From assembly GCA_013399895.1 (NCBI GenBank), contig VXBA01001329.1:299342-363341 (forward strand): a stretch of DNA of 64,000 nucleotides, in the 5' to 3' direction. The position numbers were made by a program, and so were the translations under genes. The stretch comes from Serilophus lunatus (lineage: Eukaryota; Chordata; Aves; Passeriformes; Eurylaimidae). The notes below the pieces were generated by a model, which worked only from the letters and a program-made list of their open reading frames with translations, did not search any database and was not told the origin of the DNA. Below are positions 14,336-27,963 of the stretch, piece by piece; positions within the stretch are counted from its first letter, which is position 1, and each line of letters starts with the position of its first letter.

Positions 14336-17300
14336 GTTACTGGTACGGAGTTTCAAATGTGACAACAATTTTTAAAATGTGACAAAAATTTGCTAAAGTC
14401 TAATAATAGGACTTTAAAAAACATTAACTGGCCAGTGTTGTTAAGAACAATATCTACAATATCCATCAAGTGTTATTGTTAGCTGTCTGGAAAACCATTC
14501 ATTCTATTGCAGCTGTTAGGAATTGCATATTTTGACTACACAGGGTCTTAGATAAACTAAAATTGGTGAATTGGAATACCAAATTTTATAGAGTTTCCAA
14601 AAGTTTCATTTAGAGAAAGGAAAATGAAGAATTATGAGTATGAGAACAAAGTACAAGAACAGAGTATGAGAAACAAATACTTCATAGGCTTCATTAACCT
14701 TAAATAAACTCATAAAAAAAAAATAAAAGTGTAAACCTCACCACTGGAAACAGTTTGAACCAGCCTGAGCCAAGCATTGCAAAATGAACTATGGGAAATG
14801 TTTTTAGCAACAGGCTGCATTCATCTCTTGTTCCTTTTTCATCTTTTTATAAATTCATGTTCACAATGTATGCATATTTACTTCTGTTGAAATATTATGA
14901 CATTTTTGTAAATTAAAAGGAGTTTTACTGTGGCTCTGCACACTATTTTTATTTTTTTTCAAAAATTACTGTGCCATGTTAATCAATCAGATTTCAAGAA
15001 TCCTACTATTACTCAGTAAAACAACAGTTGAGGACTTCACAAGGCTCCTGCTTTCAAGTATTCCTGTTTGTTTTTTTTTCCTTTTTAATAAAAGTCTTCA
15101 TTGCACCACAGTTCTGAAGATCTCTTCAATGTATTCTATACTGTTTGAACAAAATTACAGAAAAATAAAAGAATGTTCAATTCAACAGGTTTCTCTAATA
15201 AAAAACAACAAAATCTTAAAATCTTTTTAAAAAAATGGCAAAAAAGAAAAAGACAGAGAAAGTGAGAAAGGGATAGAGAAAGAAATGCAATATTTAAGTA
15301 TTGTTGAAAAAATGTGCCCAGAAATAATTGTCATATAAGGAAAAGATGTATTCTAAAGTATTTTAAAAAAAGGACTTAGATATTAATCAGATTTATGAAT
15401 ATTAGACTACAAGAATATTCATATTTTTTTCTCAGAATTACAAGAAGAAGTATCACATTTTCAGAAATGCTTCAATGCAACTCCATTTTATGTAGGTGTT
15501 CATACCTGGAAGTATAATAGAGCAAAATGTCTTTGCTGACTCGAATTTCTTTTTAATTAAAAACATTAAATGCAAAAATAAAATTAAACATTTCTCCCCT
15601 TTATCAGACTGCCACTTAATATCTAACTCAAGCATCTTCTGTCTCATTTCTTGAAAAGCTTAATTCCAAGCATTCACACCCTCCTGCCCCCACACCCCTT
15701 AAGAAACAAAGGTTTTATATAATGGCAAACTCTTCTGGAGAGAGAAGAATTGTATTCTGACAAGTTGACTTTTGAATGAGCAGACAATTGTCTTCATTTT
15801 GTTAGGAACAGTGTGGGTTCAACATAGTACAATTTTTCACAAAGACTCCTCAATATCTGTGTGCCAGTGAGTTTGTATACTTATCCTGAAGTAGTAGGTT
15901 TTGGTTCAACAAGACTTACTTCATTAAGAAAATTCATTAGTTCAATAGCACAATAAATAAATGAAAAAATGGACATAAACTTTGCATAAGTTATTCTGCC
16001 TTTTTCAAGGACAAAATTAAGTAGTCTAATTTAACAAATGTTGTCCTACTACATGCTCTCCACTCTCATTCTTTTTAAAATGCTTTTGAGATGTAATTTA
16101 TATGACATATACATATTTGGGAAGTTTCACACTTGCTGCAAAATGTGTCTTTTGGTGTTAAAAGGCCTACAGCATGCTTATGTGAATTTCTGATATATAC
16201 AGCATACTTCAAAAGCACATTAAAAACACAGGGCAATAAAAACAGTCAAATGCACAAGGCAAGATCATTCACCAAGCTGCTGTACTCTTTATTGGTTGGT
16301 GGCTTGTGTTTTCTCTTTCTCTTGAATGAGAAAAACAAAATGGTGAAAAAAAGAGGTCCTGAGTTCTTCAGTAAATTGCACAGTGACTTCTGAAAAGTGA
16401 AGCTCTGGGGACAGGTACTACTATTCTTTAGAGTAAGTAAAGAAATGCAGATTCTTTTTGTATGAATGTCTAATCCATTCACTATTTGCTCTTAGCAAGT
16501 AAAACATTTTTTACCAAAACAAATTATTTTTGATTTATTGCTTAAGCTATCACATTAAGTTATTGGAGATATTTCAGTTGTTTGTACTACTAACTTAATT
16601 AAAATAATTATTCCCTAAATATTAACAAGAGCTTATTCTGCAATACACAAGACACAAAAGAAGACAGAAGCTTGGACTGTGAAGATTTGACACAGTGCAA
16701 GGTTTAGAAATTAAAAGGCCCACTCAAGATTTCTTCTCATCTTACTGGTGACTGCACTGAGTCTGAACACTGAAGAATCTAAGAAGGTCACTACAGAGAG
16801 ACATATTTTTAAGTGATCCCAGTAAAAAAAGTAGACCTGAAAGACACTCAAAAGATGAGGTGAGACCAGACCCTGATCAGGTTTTTTGGTATGAAAAAAG
16901 AAATTAAACATTTCAGGAACAAATTTGCCTCTATGTCAGCAGAAATGTCAGCTAAACAGAAGCCTTCAACTCTTGTACCAGAGCAGACACAGGTCAGACT
17001 TCTCTCTCTAAGAAAGATGAGATTAAGAAAAAGTGTGGAAGCTGATCCCAAATCTTTCTATTACTGAGAAGGGAATCTAGAAAATTTTCTGGACAATACT
17101 CTGCTCTTTGTTTCAATATGGTTTCGGGTTATTGAGCCTCATTTTGTTTTGCACTGGAGAAACATGAAATCTAATGAAATTAGCATTGTCTCAGAAAAGA
17201 AGGTAAGAAGTTGTTAAATGGGAGTATAAAAAAAGGAATTGTAATATGAGATTTGTTGAACTACGTTTTGGAGAAGATGCAAGATAAGAATGTAGGAAGA

Positions 17301-17379
17301 GGTGCCAAACATCACACCACATAAAGAGCTCAAACTGAAAGTACAATAGTGCTATCACAGTGTTAATAAATAAACGTAA

Positions 17380-17900
17380 TGAAATTCATGACACATTATT
17401 GTGTTGCTCTGCACTGCCGCTATTCATTTAAAAATGATGAACGTATTTAAAATAATTCACAACTTGTCAAATGCCTGTGAGCAGTTAGACTGGAGTCTTA
17501 AGAGGCATTTGCAAAGGTCTTACAAGAGATCTTCATATGACTTATATCAAAGTAAAGATGAAGGTATATGAAAACAAAACAATAGCTACTTCACCTGAAC
17601 CTGCTAGTACATTTGCATCCAATATATTTACACTGTTCACCAATGATGTGTACTTACTGAAGCTACTCTGTCAATAAAAACCACATTAAGAACCTTTTGA
17701 AAGAGCTTCCTTGTCAATTAGGCTGTAGATACATTATATCGCTCCAGTTTTCCTGTCAATTTAATATACTGGATCATATTAACAGTACTGGCTTGTCAAT
17801 AAGGCAAATCCAAATCCTATTAATAGAGTTACAGTGCCAATATAATCGGCTTCCCATTTATCGAGCTCCCCAGTATTTGGGAAAGCTGTGAAATGGGATT
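17380..17900. promoter_or_regulatory. Candidate intronic enhancer with clustered TGTCAAT motifs
   Basis: Four exact TGTCAAT motifs on the + strand (17669, 17712, 17754, 17794) and one near copy TGCCAAT (17835), spaced 43, 42, 40 and 41 bases. CTGTCAAT resembles the PBX-MEIS composite site (CTGTCAATCA). An exact POU octamer ATTTGCAT lies just before at 17611. The function is inferred from motif clustering only. Confidence 0.4.
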
Positions 17901-19130
17901 ATAAGGTTAGGTTACATACATCTGCCTCTGTATTATATAAATATTTCAGGAATTGTATCCTGTTGTGTAAAGAAGTATATGTAATCACTTTTTTTCCATT
18001 ACTAAAACTTCAGATGACAGAATAGTATAATTGTTTGCCATTTCTGAGAAAACATTAAATCATCCTAATTTATCACATTCTTTCCTGCTTTCGCTAATAC
18101 TTCTATTTTATGACCATCTACTTATGTGCCACACATACAGAACTGCTAAGAGAAGTATGCATTTCACCCTACCTGCACAAGATAATATCTGCTCCAGAAA
18201 ATAAAAGAGAGAAAACACGTTTTAGGAACAAAATAAGTACTCCACAGTTTCAATGTGTATTTAGCCCTTGTACTGTGCTGTATGATCTTCATGAAACTGA
18301 AACATGTAAGTATAATTCTGGTGTAACAGAAAGCTCTGGAAATAATTAATAAGAGGTAGTAGTTCATGCATTAAAAAAAAATAGTAGAATTTCAGCAGAC
18401 CTTGTATTTAATAAAGCCTTAATGAAGTTGAACATTAGTTGCTTTTAACCACATTCACTATCAAATAACGACTATGACTGGATTAGCAGAATATACAACA
18501 GACCGTTAAACCTGATTACATATTTAAAAAAAAAAAAAAAAAGGAAAAAGAAAAAAGTAAATACATTAAAATATACTGGTTATTCTCTTATCAAATTAAC
18601 ACTCAAGGTCTAACTTGAAAATATGGATTTAAAAAACATAGTTCAAAATGACAGTTAAAGGTCAATGAATCAAGCTGCCCATTATATTTTCTGGTAGCAG
18701 ATGGGTGCAATGAAACCTAATGATTGAATTTGAAACGCTTTAATGCATCTTTTATCTATGGCTCTCACCATGTTGAGTTTACCTTAGTATTCCTAACAGA
18801 TACTATGTTTACTGCATAACAGACTCAACTACAATTAGCTAAGTAGAATGAAATCTACACTTATGGCAATATTTAGCTTATTTTAAGAAATGAATTAAAA
18901 ATAACAATACATTTGGGATTGTGTCTTTGATAGCATTTTTTGTTTGGTTTTGAGTTTTAGTTCATTTTCTTTTGTTTTATTTTTCATGTAACATTTGAGG
19001 TCTAGAAACTAAGATATCAAAATCTAAGAGAAAAAAATTCTGTCTTAAAATCTGAGGAGATGATTAAAGTATTTGTTATAATTTTTTCCCCCTTCTGAGA
19101 TTTAGAACCCTTTTTTCTGCATGAAAACAA

Positions 19131-19175
19131 CCTTCCTTCCTTCCTTCCTTCCTTCCTTCCTTCCTTCCTTCCTTT
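19131..19175. repeat. (CCTT)n / (GGAA)n microsatellite in PCDH17 intron 1
   Basis: About 11 uninterrupted CCTT units on the + strand; on the PCDH17 coding strand this reads as GGAA repeats, which are tandem ETS core motifs. Confidence 0.97.
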
Positions 19176-19571
19176 TTCTAAAGTGCAATTTTAATCTCCC
19201 AGCATTTTATTTTTAATTTTGATATATATCTGAAAGCTCTTACTCAGCAGGAATAAGCCCATAAGTGTTGTAAAATTTGTCCTGTTCTTACCACTGCTGT
19301 TTTCCTGTTTCTAAGAGCAACGCCACATAAATGTTTTCTGAACATATAAAAGCATATAAACACTGCAGTACTAGACGGTGGTGAAGGAGAACAAATTATG
19401 GCCTTTTAACACTGTCAGACTGTTTGTACTTATCATATTTGGTAAGGAGAAAACATAGACACTGGATATTTTAAATCTGTTAACTTTGTGTTAACATCTA
19501 TCCACTGTGTTTACCTTTTTTTGTCCAACCCATACTCTCACTAAAGGCAACAATAAAACTCTCACAAGCCA

Positions 19572-19634
19572 TGACCTAAGGTCCAGTGAAATCAATGGAT
19601 GTTTTCAAATTGGTTTCAATAGCCCTTGGATCAG
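19572..19634. repeat. Short palindromic repeat relic
   Basis: CCTAAGGTCCAGTGAAATCA then ATGG, a short spacer, and TTGGTTTCAATAGCCCTTGG then ATCAG. The two halves are imperfect inverted copies around a GAAATCAATGG / GGTTTCAAT core, as in old sauropsid palindromic repeats. Confidence 0.4.
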
Positions 19635-21324
19635 TCTGCTTACTTCAGTTTCAGGCTAAGCAAGTCTTTACATAGCATGTTATATTCCCACAGATACTTA
19701 AGTTGCATGCTGGAAAAAAAGTTGTATTTAAACAGATTTGTAATGTCAGTGAGAGAGAAAGGTGATTAGCTACGCAGCAAACACTTTATGATGCACAAAA
19801 TTCCAGTTCTGTCTTTCTTCCCCACAGAGTGAAAGAAATTAGCAACAAAGATATAGCAGGACTTGATTCTGAAGCCACACTGCCTCCACAGAAAACACAC
19901 ACAAAGAGGATCATTGAAGCTTTCTTCCTAGGTGACAACCAGAAGAACAGGGGTAAATCTAGATCATCCCCTTTCCTGTAAAGCTGCTGCCTTATCCCCT
20001 TCCTTCTTCTAAAATCCATACCCCAAAAAGCAATGATTCCCTTAAATTCTGTAGGAATTAGGAAGAAAATCACAGATGCTAAAACTTACATTATTACTTT
20101 CTGTCTAATATCTTATTTAGGTCATGCAACTCTTTATTTCAACTTTTTGCTAAAAATACCCAACAAGGTATCCTACAAATATTTTGTGATGGGATACAAT
20201 GCCCTACTTTCAAATACCTTTGGATAATTATTTCCAAAGCAGTAGGAAGAAACCACACCACTAAATATACTGCCAAAATAATGGTTGAATTTATTACAAA
20301 CTCACATGGTCGTAGAAGGAGATTTTAAACTGTAAAATGGTGAAAAGCTGATTTATTATTTGTGACATAAGATAAATAATTTAGACTTGCACAAATTTAG
20401 CAAAAGGTTCTGTCTCTAAATGTATTTTCAAGCCACAACGGTCATGGGTCTATGATGAGGTACCTCATAAAATGGAAAGTTTGATCCAATATACCATTAC
20501 AGCTTCAATACAGTAGTAGTGGTCAAGTGGACTTGGACAGAAAAAATAAGGCATTCTGCTGCAGGGCTTTGTGTATCAATCCACAACTACTTCAGTATTA
20601 ACCTACTGGGCTCTTGTTAAGCTGATTCAGAACAAGCAAATCAAAAAATATTTACCCCTCTTGATAAGATCACCCCATCTAGGGCACAACACCCACTAAT
20701 CTAGGGATTTCCACAGGTAACCTCTAATTTCAAAAGTATTTAAAGGCTGATTTTGACCCATCAGTTCTTGAAAGAGTGGGGGGAAAATGCTCTAATTGCT
20801 TTTCTCATTACAGCTTGCCTTATCAAGTCTCTGAAGTCAGATTTTGCTGTAAAATTAAGAAGATCCACATGAAACATGGCCTCCGGAGGGATTCCAGGAC
20901 TAGGTAAAGTTGTCTTCCTGTTCCAAACCAGTACTGATTTGCCAACACCTTGTACATTGCTGCAGGTTTCACCAGGGACAGAGTGACTAAACATGAATGC
21001 TAAATTTTGACTGAGGGCTTATTTAGAACACAGGGATTAAATTATGGATTTCCTCTCTATCTAATTAGCAAGATACTCACCCAGTATGTGAGCATTGCAT
21101 ATCAAGTAAAGGATGGAGATATATAGATATAGAAGTATTTTTTAATATATGTATTTTATTTATGATCTCTCAAAGAAAATAGTCCTCAAGCTGACATTCA
21201 GAAATGTGTATATGTGGAAGGCCCTTTCAAAACAGGAAAAGTAATGAAGACACAACAGGTGCAGTGCAAGAAATTCCAAACAAAAACTCAAAATATGCCA
21301 AACTCAGAATACGCTAATTTGGAA

Positions 21325-21575
21325 GACATCCACAAGGATCATCTGTACAGGACCATCTAGAAAATTCTCACCATGTACCCAAGAGTATTGCTAAACCTTT
21401 TTTTGAATTCTGTCAGGCTTGGTGCTGTGACCTCTTCCCTGTGAAACCTGTTCCAATGCCCAACCCTCTGCATGAAGAACCTTTTGTTAATATCCAACCT
21501 AAACCTCCCCTGACACAACTTTAGGCAATTCCCTCGAAATCAGGTCTCCCCTCAGTCTTCTCTCCACCAGCAAAA
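21325..21575 (-). mobile_element. CR1 LINE fragment, internally deleted
   Basis: The + strand shows GTCAGGCTTGGTGCTGTGAC, GAAGAACCTTTTGTTAATAT and CCTAAACCTCCCCTGACACA, a typical CR1 3' region read in reverse. The match then jumps to GGTCTCCCCTCAGTCTTCTC, normally further away, so an internal segment is missing. The octamer-repeat 3' terminus is not clear, suggesting an older copy. Confidence 0.8.
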
Positions 21576-24149
21576 CTCATGCAAAATGGAAAAAAGTAAC
21601 TTGGTAAGCAGTGTGAACAATGCTCTTCCTCAATAGTCAAGCCAGATCGTGTTAACACAGAATAATGCTGCTCCCTGCAGGTGGATCGAAAGCCCACATG
21701 AAGCCACACCAACTTGCAACCTAACTGGAATTCAACATGGAGTTGGGTGCTCACATATAGTGATCCCCAGTATCACAGCCTTTGCATGCAATTCTTTAAC
21801 ATATTTGCCCTCAAAAATTTTTTTCAGGTAGAAAAACTCATTAGGAGATGACTTAAATTATTTCCATGGGAAGTTGTTCATTTACATAATTTCAGGGCTA
21901 TCTTAATTTACTGGTGTTTCATGCTGTTGTGCTATTGGGGTTAAAACACAAGCTAAAAAATACTAAGGGACTACCATAGTCTTCAGTTCACACGCAACTT
22001 TATTAACATCCTGAAAATTCCCAAGAATGATTAAACCTGGGTTTGCTTGGGGGGTTTTTATATCTTCTGAGGCATAAAGTAATAAAGTACAGAACACCTT
22101 TCTAAAATATGCTAAGGTCACCAGCATACTCATTCACTTTCTATGAAAATAGAGCTACTGCTTTACTCCTAGGATGCTGTGTATCACACTTCAGCGTAGG
22201 GAATTTACAAGCCAGTGGTACACCACTATGTTCCTAAAGGGTTATAGTAGCATTGATGCTTTAACCTTAACCACTGGCTAATAAGTAGCACCAATATAAT
22301 GATAATCCAAGTTACTAGTAACCTTAAGAATATGCAAGGAATAGACTGACAGGAATTAATCTGGCATTTTCACACATCTGCCCAAGGGAAGCATTGTAAT
22401 TGCAAAAATTTACTCTTAGACTGCTGAGACTCATAGTAATTACGTTTCTTTTTTAATAGAAATAGCCACAGGTAGTAACAAATTGGGTTTTGAGATAGGG
22501 AACTGGGCATGCATTCTTGCCCAAATTACTATGTAATTGTCTTTATTATAAAACACTATGGAAAAAACAAAAATTGTAACAAAACCTTTCCCTTTAAATT
22601 AAGTCTTCTTCCATGGCTATTCAACATGTATGTATGCCTATTTTTCATTCACTGGTACCAGCATGACCAGTATGACTGTAAGTAATTTATCTCTAAATAT
22701 CTTTGTCAGTGCTAACCAAAATTCCTAAAGCTTACATTTGCTTAATGGAAACAGTTCCTCTTGCTTTACTTTGATTTGATTAAAGTACACTAACAAGTAG
22801 GTCAAAATCTGGAAATACAGATACTCATTCCTAAGGTTCCTTTACCAGTATCAGGGGATAAAGACTATGTGTGGTCTATATATATCTTAAATGAACTGAA
22901 ATTATTTTTTTCCTTCAAACTTCTGGAAGCCTATTTAAAACAAGTGAGCCCAGGAAAGTACTTAAAAAGAGTTATTTCAAACTTGAAGGAATTATTTTTT
23001 TACTAGCATCACATTGTTGCAGTAATGAGAGGTATACTTTTGGGAAAAATCATGTATATGGTGGCCAATAGATAAATAATAAACTACATTAATCCAGTTA
23101 CTTCTGCCTCTTGCAATACTATAACCTGTTAGACCTGGAAAAAAGCTACATATGATTTAAACAGACAAAATTAATTTACAGATTTAGACAAAATGAAGCC
23201 TATACATTGAAAGAAATAACATAAACCAGCTTGTTTTCACCTCTTTTTTACCCAATGGCTACAAAGCTGGCAGATATATTTCTTGCCTTGAAGCTATGAG
23301 ATGCTAATTATTGTGAGCTTTTTAATACCTGATGCAGTCCGTGGAAGCAGTTACGTGCTGTTTATTTTCACACGTTGCATGACTTATACATCCTTCTAAT
23401 CATCACTCTCAAACCTTAAGTCCCATAGCAGGATTCCATCACAAAGTGGAAAATGAGGTCCTTCCTTACTTGCACTCATGCCTCAGGAAAAAAAATGACA
23501 GCATCGTTTGTCTCTAAACTTGATGCTTTCTAGTTTGCAGCAGAAGGTGAAGGTTGACAGGATCTTCCAAAACACTGCTACACAGCTACATACGGATCAT
23601 ACTCAATATATTAAAAAAAAACCAGATACACATTGCTCATTAATAATGCCTTTTATCCAGCCTAGATTGTTATTTTGATTCCATTCTGCTCTCTTTTCTG
23701 TGTATCTCCACATACACATTCATAGACAGTTATATTATCTGGCTTGTAGCCTAGAAATCTGAATAGTTTCTAAGGCTTCATGGCTGTCATTTCAAAAAGG
23801 CTCTTAATTTCATTATTTCCCAAGCACTCCAAATTCCACGATATTCTTATTGTCATTTGATCCAATGAAATGATGAAGAGATCAGAAAAGAACACACTTG
23901 GTACTTTACAGCTGGGGCTGGATAATCTTGCTCATGATCATCAAAGCAGGATTGTTTTTATGATCTTCAAATCTGCATATCAAATTACTTGAGTCTATGC
24001 AAAAAAAAAAAAAGACATCAAGACTATCTCAATAGGATACGAGAAAATACAGTTGGAGGCTAAGTGAAACGAACAGCTTTTGCAGATTTGTTCTTAAGGC
24101 AAAGGAGAGAAGCAACAGGGAGCAGTTCTGGTAACACAGACTAACAGAT

Positions 24150-24372
24150 TCTGGGCTGAATTCTGCACATGCTTATGCACATCAGTAACCCCATTCCTGT
24201 AAGAAATCTATTAATTTCAGTAGTTCTATTGACTTTAATTAAAATGTTGACTGGTTAAATGGTAAAGGATCATGCTCTGAAGGAAATAATACTAATTTAA
24301 TTATTCATATATATGTATATTTCCATAGGCCTGAAAATTACTTATGCGCTGATTAAGGGCATGATCCTGGTT
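24150..24372. repeat. Relics of old dispersed repeats (GGGCTGAATTCTGCAC type)
   Basis: GGGCTGAATTCTGCACATGC at 24153, a TTTCAGTAGTTCTATTGACT core and GGATCATGCTCTG at about 24267 follow the layout of the old palindromic repeats with a 'CCATTGACTTCAATGG' core. A second piece, CTTATGCGCTGATTAAGGGC followed by ATGATCCTG, lies at about 24341-24369. Both are degraded; assignment is from memory of the pattern only. Confidence 0.35.
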
Positions 24373-27300
24373 TTTTCTAGATTCGTGCAAAAAGAATATT
24401 TTTGATCCTGCTGGTAGTAGCTCAAGTGCTGAATTTGAAGTACATTGTTAAAACAATGTTCTTTTCTTTGTCACCTTTAAAATTTTATAGAATTTAAGTA
24501 TTTTCATTAAGAATTAATGAACGTTTGTTTAGCCCACTTCAGCTCACCTTTTTTTTAAACTGAGTTGTAGCTAAACAATTGTAAGTGGTTGCTTAGCAAT
24601 AAGCAAAGAGCAAGACAGAAATATAGTAAGTAATGGAACTGACTGACATGTTGTATATTTGAATCATAGCATTCATTAAAAACAAGAGAATAACACCAAG
24701 AGAAGTTTAAAACAAAATTCTCTTAATAAAAGAATACATATAACTGTCTTTAGGAACAACTTATGCATTTAAAAACTATCACAAATTTTAATTTACATGT
24801 CTGTCTCTATAAAAATAATCCTGCAGCTCTTATTAAAAATACATTAAAATCTTTCAAATTTTCATGAAACCATTATTTACCTTTTGTTTTAATTCAATTG
24901 TCAAGTGTGCTTCCAATGATTTTAAAAACAGTATATATCTACAAAGCAAGCAAGAGTTTACAGCTTTGAAGACTTGAAATTGATTTTTAATGCACCAGCT
25001 TTCAAACACTACAAAGGCTGCTCTCTGCTGATAAAGACAGTAAACAAGAAAATGTCCTTTAAATGTTCCCTTTAATGTTTTTCTTTAATTAAAAATCAAT
25101 CAAAAACATTGCCACGTAAAAAAAATAAAATTAAGACATTAAAAAATGTTTTAAGGTTTTGACACATGATGCATTCAAACTAGAATGGAAACTTATGAGA
25201 TAGTTTTGTTTACTTGTATTAGTTTAGATTTTTTTTGCACTGTAGACATTGTTAATCCAAAAATAAAAACATGAGTTTATCACTAAACTCAGTTATTTTT
25301 ACTGAGTGGAAAAGTTAAATATACGATGTAATAAAACTAGATACTATAAAAATACTAAACTAAAACTCTTTTTTAATACCTTTAGATTATTTTAATATAT
25401 TCCTTTCCTCTAATCAGACCAAGGCTTATTTATGTAGATTAGTTACATCTAGAATCTCATTTATCTAACTTGTATTTATTCTTTGATCACAAAACTTGTT
25501 AACTTAAATGATCTTTTATTGTTATGACTCGTTTTCCCGTACTTATGCAGTTTAACTGCCTGATTTTTTTTAATAAATATATACAAACGCACCAATCATA
25601 TTCAACAGTGTTATGCTGGATGTTCAATGAACTGTAAGAGCCATTTCAATACAATGAAGCTACTTGGAAGTGTTCCAGAGCAAGGACTGCAAATAGGAGT
25701 AATCATAATGTCATTAGAACTAGTACAGGCAAATACATGCGTGTCATATATATATCAATAGATGGTCTGAAACTAATTTTTCATGTCTATTGCTACCAGA
25801 ACTTACAATGCATGGATCAGAGGTCCCACCCACACATCTGAAATTATCTCATACATTTGTACCTCATAAAAACACTTTTCCATTCCTCTTTGGAGTCCTC
25901 CTTTGGCATGTCATACAGCACAAAGCCTCCCAGCAGGGTACAGGATGAGATTAAAAACTTTTCTATTATGGGTTTAAGTATTTCATGAACCTGAGAAACT
26001 CTGATCTGATACATATGCCACAAAGCCAGTAGAAAGATCCATTGCTAAAATAAAATAGTTAATTTGAAGGATTTAACTTGCCTAGATTGCTCATAGCTTA
26101 CTAAATTGGAAATAGATCGGTATCGGATTGTCTTGAAGGCTGCAAAAGGAGATATTCCCTCACTACACCAAAGTGAGATACAAATTGATCTTTTTGTTGT
26201 CCCTCTGTACAAATAACACCAATAATTGGCTGAAACTAAGCAATTATATCTTTACATGTGGAGAGACTCCTCAAATTTGAGGACACATCATCTGACAATA
26301 AAAAGGAGATATCTTCCTGTCTCAAACAAATGAGATGAATCTGCTGTCCTTTATGTACAGGTAATACTACTACCTAGAAGAAAATCAGTAGGAGAAGGAG
26401 CAGTTCCTGTGTGACCTTAATAAGCAGGAATTGTATCGGCAGCCTTTGGGATTTAGTAAGATAATATATGACTGCTTGAGGAGGTTATTTAAAGCACTGT
26501 CTAATACACTAATTAACAGGGACATTTATAAGAATTTCCTTGTTCTTGGATGTAGCACTTAATACTGAGTATTATATCTAAAACACTTAATAAGTCACTC
26601 TTTTTCTTTCTCATAGGATTTACAGTAATTAATCCAGAATCTTCTCCTGTTAAAAAAAAATAAAATATCTACAGCAGACTGAAAAACAAAAGCTGCATTA
26701 AAAATACTATGACAAATATATTAATAGGACTTAGAGCGCATCCTGGCTAAAACTTATGGCAGCCTGTACAATATTCTGCTTCATCTCAAAACAACAAAAG
26801 CAGCAACTAGTCAATCAATACTTAAACTTTTTTCCCCAAATCATTTTGCCACACTTTTCTTAGAACATTTTTCTAGTTTCTTCTTTTTTTTTTTTTTTTC
26901 TATTAAGGCAAGAGCCTGCAGTTCCCTGAGAATTTTACTTGATTCCTGTATTTTTGAGCCCTTTAGCATTAATTTCACCATTTCTCTTACAGATTAAGTA
27001 GAGATACAATTGAAAGCATAAAGCTTTCAGGCTATCTGCTACAAAAATTTGTCCCAACTGCTCTACACTGACCTTTTGACACCAAAGGATTGCTTCTATA
27101 CTTTTAAAGATAAAAACAGATCTGTGTTTCTGCTCAGGTCAACAACTCATTGTTTAAGTTCCAGTCACAGTTTTTTTTTACCTATTGGAAAATATTAGTA
27201 CTGCCATCAAAATTTCCTTATACATGTAGGCATTCCTCTTGAATTCCTTTTGAAGAGGTATCTCAGATCTCTGCCATGCAAAGTCCCAATCGAAAAACAA

Positions 27301-27875
27301 ACAAAGAAACAACAACAATAATTCCCCAATTAAACCCAATCCATATACGTCTAGTTATTTTATGTACAATAAGTGCCTTGCATAGTGAAACCAAAACCCA
27401 ATTTGTCAGGACATTTTTACCTTTTGTAGAAAAAAAAAAAAAAAAAAAGAAAGAGAAATCAAGCATGATATTAAGAAGCATATATGTAAATATTAGCAAA
27501 CTGTTTTCTGAGGAGGAAAATAGTGAAGAGAAAGAAAAAGTCCTGGGGGAAAAAAAAAAACAAACCAAACTTTTTTTTTTTTCTTTTTAAGCAAAACCCC
27601 AACTGGTTTACAACTAAATGCTGTAACTCAGGAAGATTTTTTTTTTTTTTAAATTACATTTTTATCTCACCAGCAAGACTAGGTTGAATCTATCCGTTCT
27701 TAATATCAAGTGATATTTCTGAATATTTCAGACATATCTAATGATAATTTTCCATGTAACAATATATGCTGAATTTTTACAATAACATTATATTACATAG
27801 CTTCAAAAACATATGAAAACATGTGGAAACATATGCCCAACAATATGTTCAATGGAGTCTTTGATTTCTTCTTTC

Positions 27876-27963
27876 AGTGGCACACATGATTATGCTGGAT
27901 TAACCATTGAACTTGATCATCTTAAAGGTATTTTCCAACCTAAACAATGCTATGATTCTGTGC
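27876..27963 (+). mobile_element. CR1 LINE 3' tail remnant
   Basis: ACTTGATCATCTTAAAGGTA, then TTTTCCAACCTAAACAATGC and TATGATTCTGTG, corresponds to the sense-strand 3' end of CR1, ending in the ATTCTATG-type repeat. About 90 bases remain. Orientation is opposite to the other CR1 copies in the window. Confidence 0.75.

Noticed and set aside
17697..17891. 64-codon open frame across the TGTCAAT array, with a faint 14-residue period
   Set aside because: The period simply reflects the 42-bp motif spacing; the frame starts after the first motif and shows no protein family.
27263..27590. Opposed open frames of about 100 codons in intron 1
   Set aside because: Built mainly from A/T homopolymers; no coding character.
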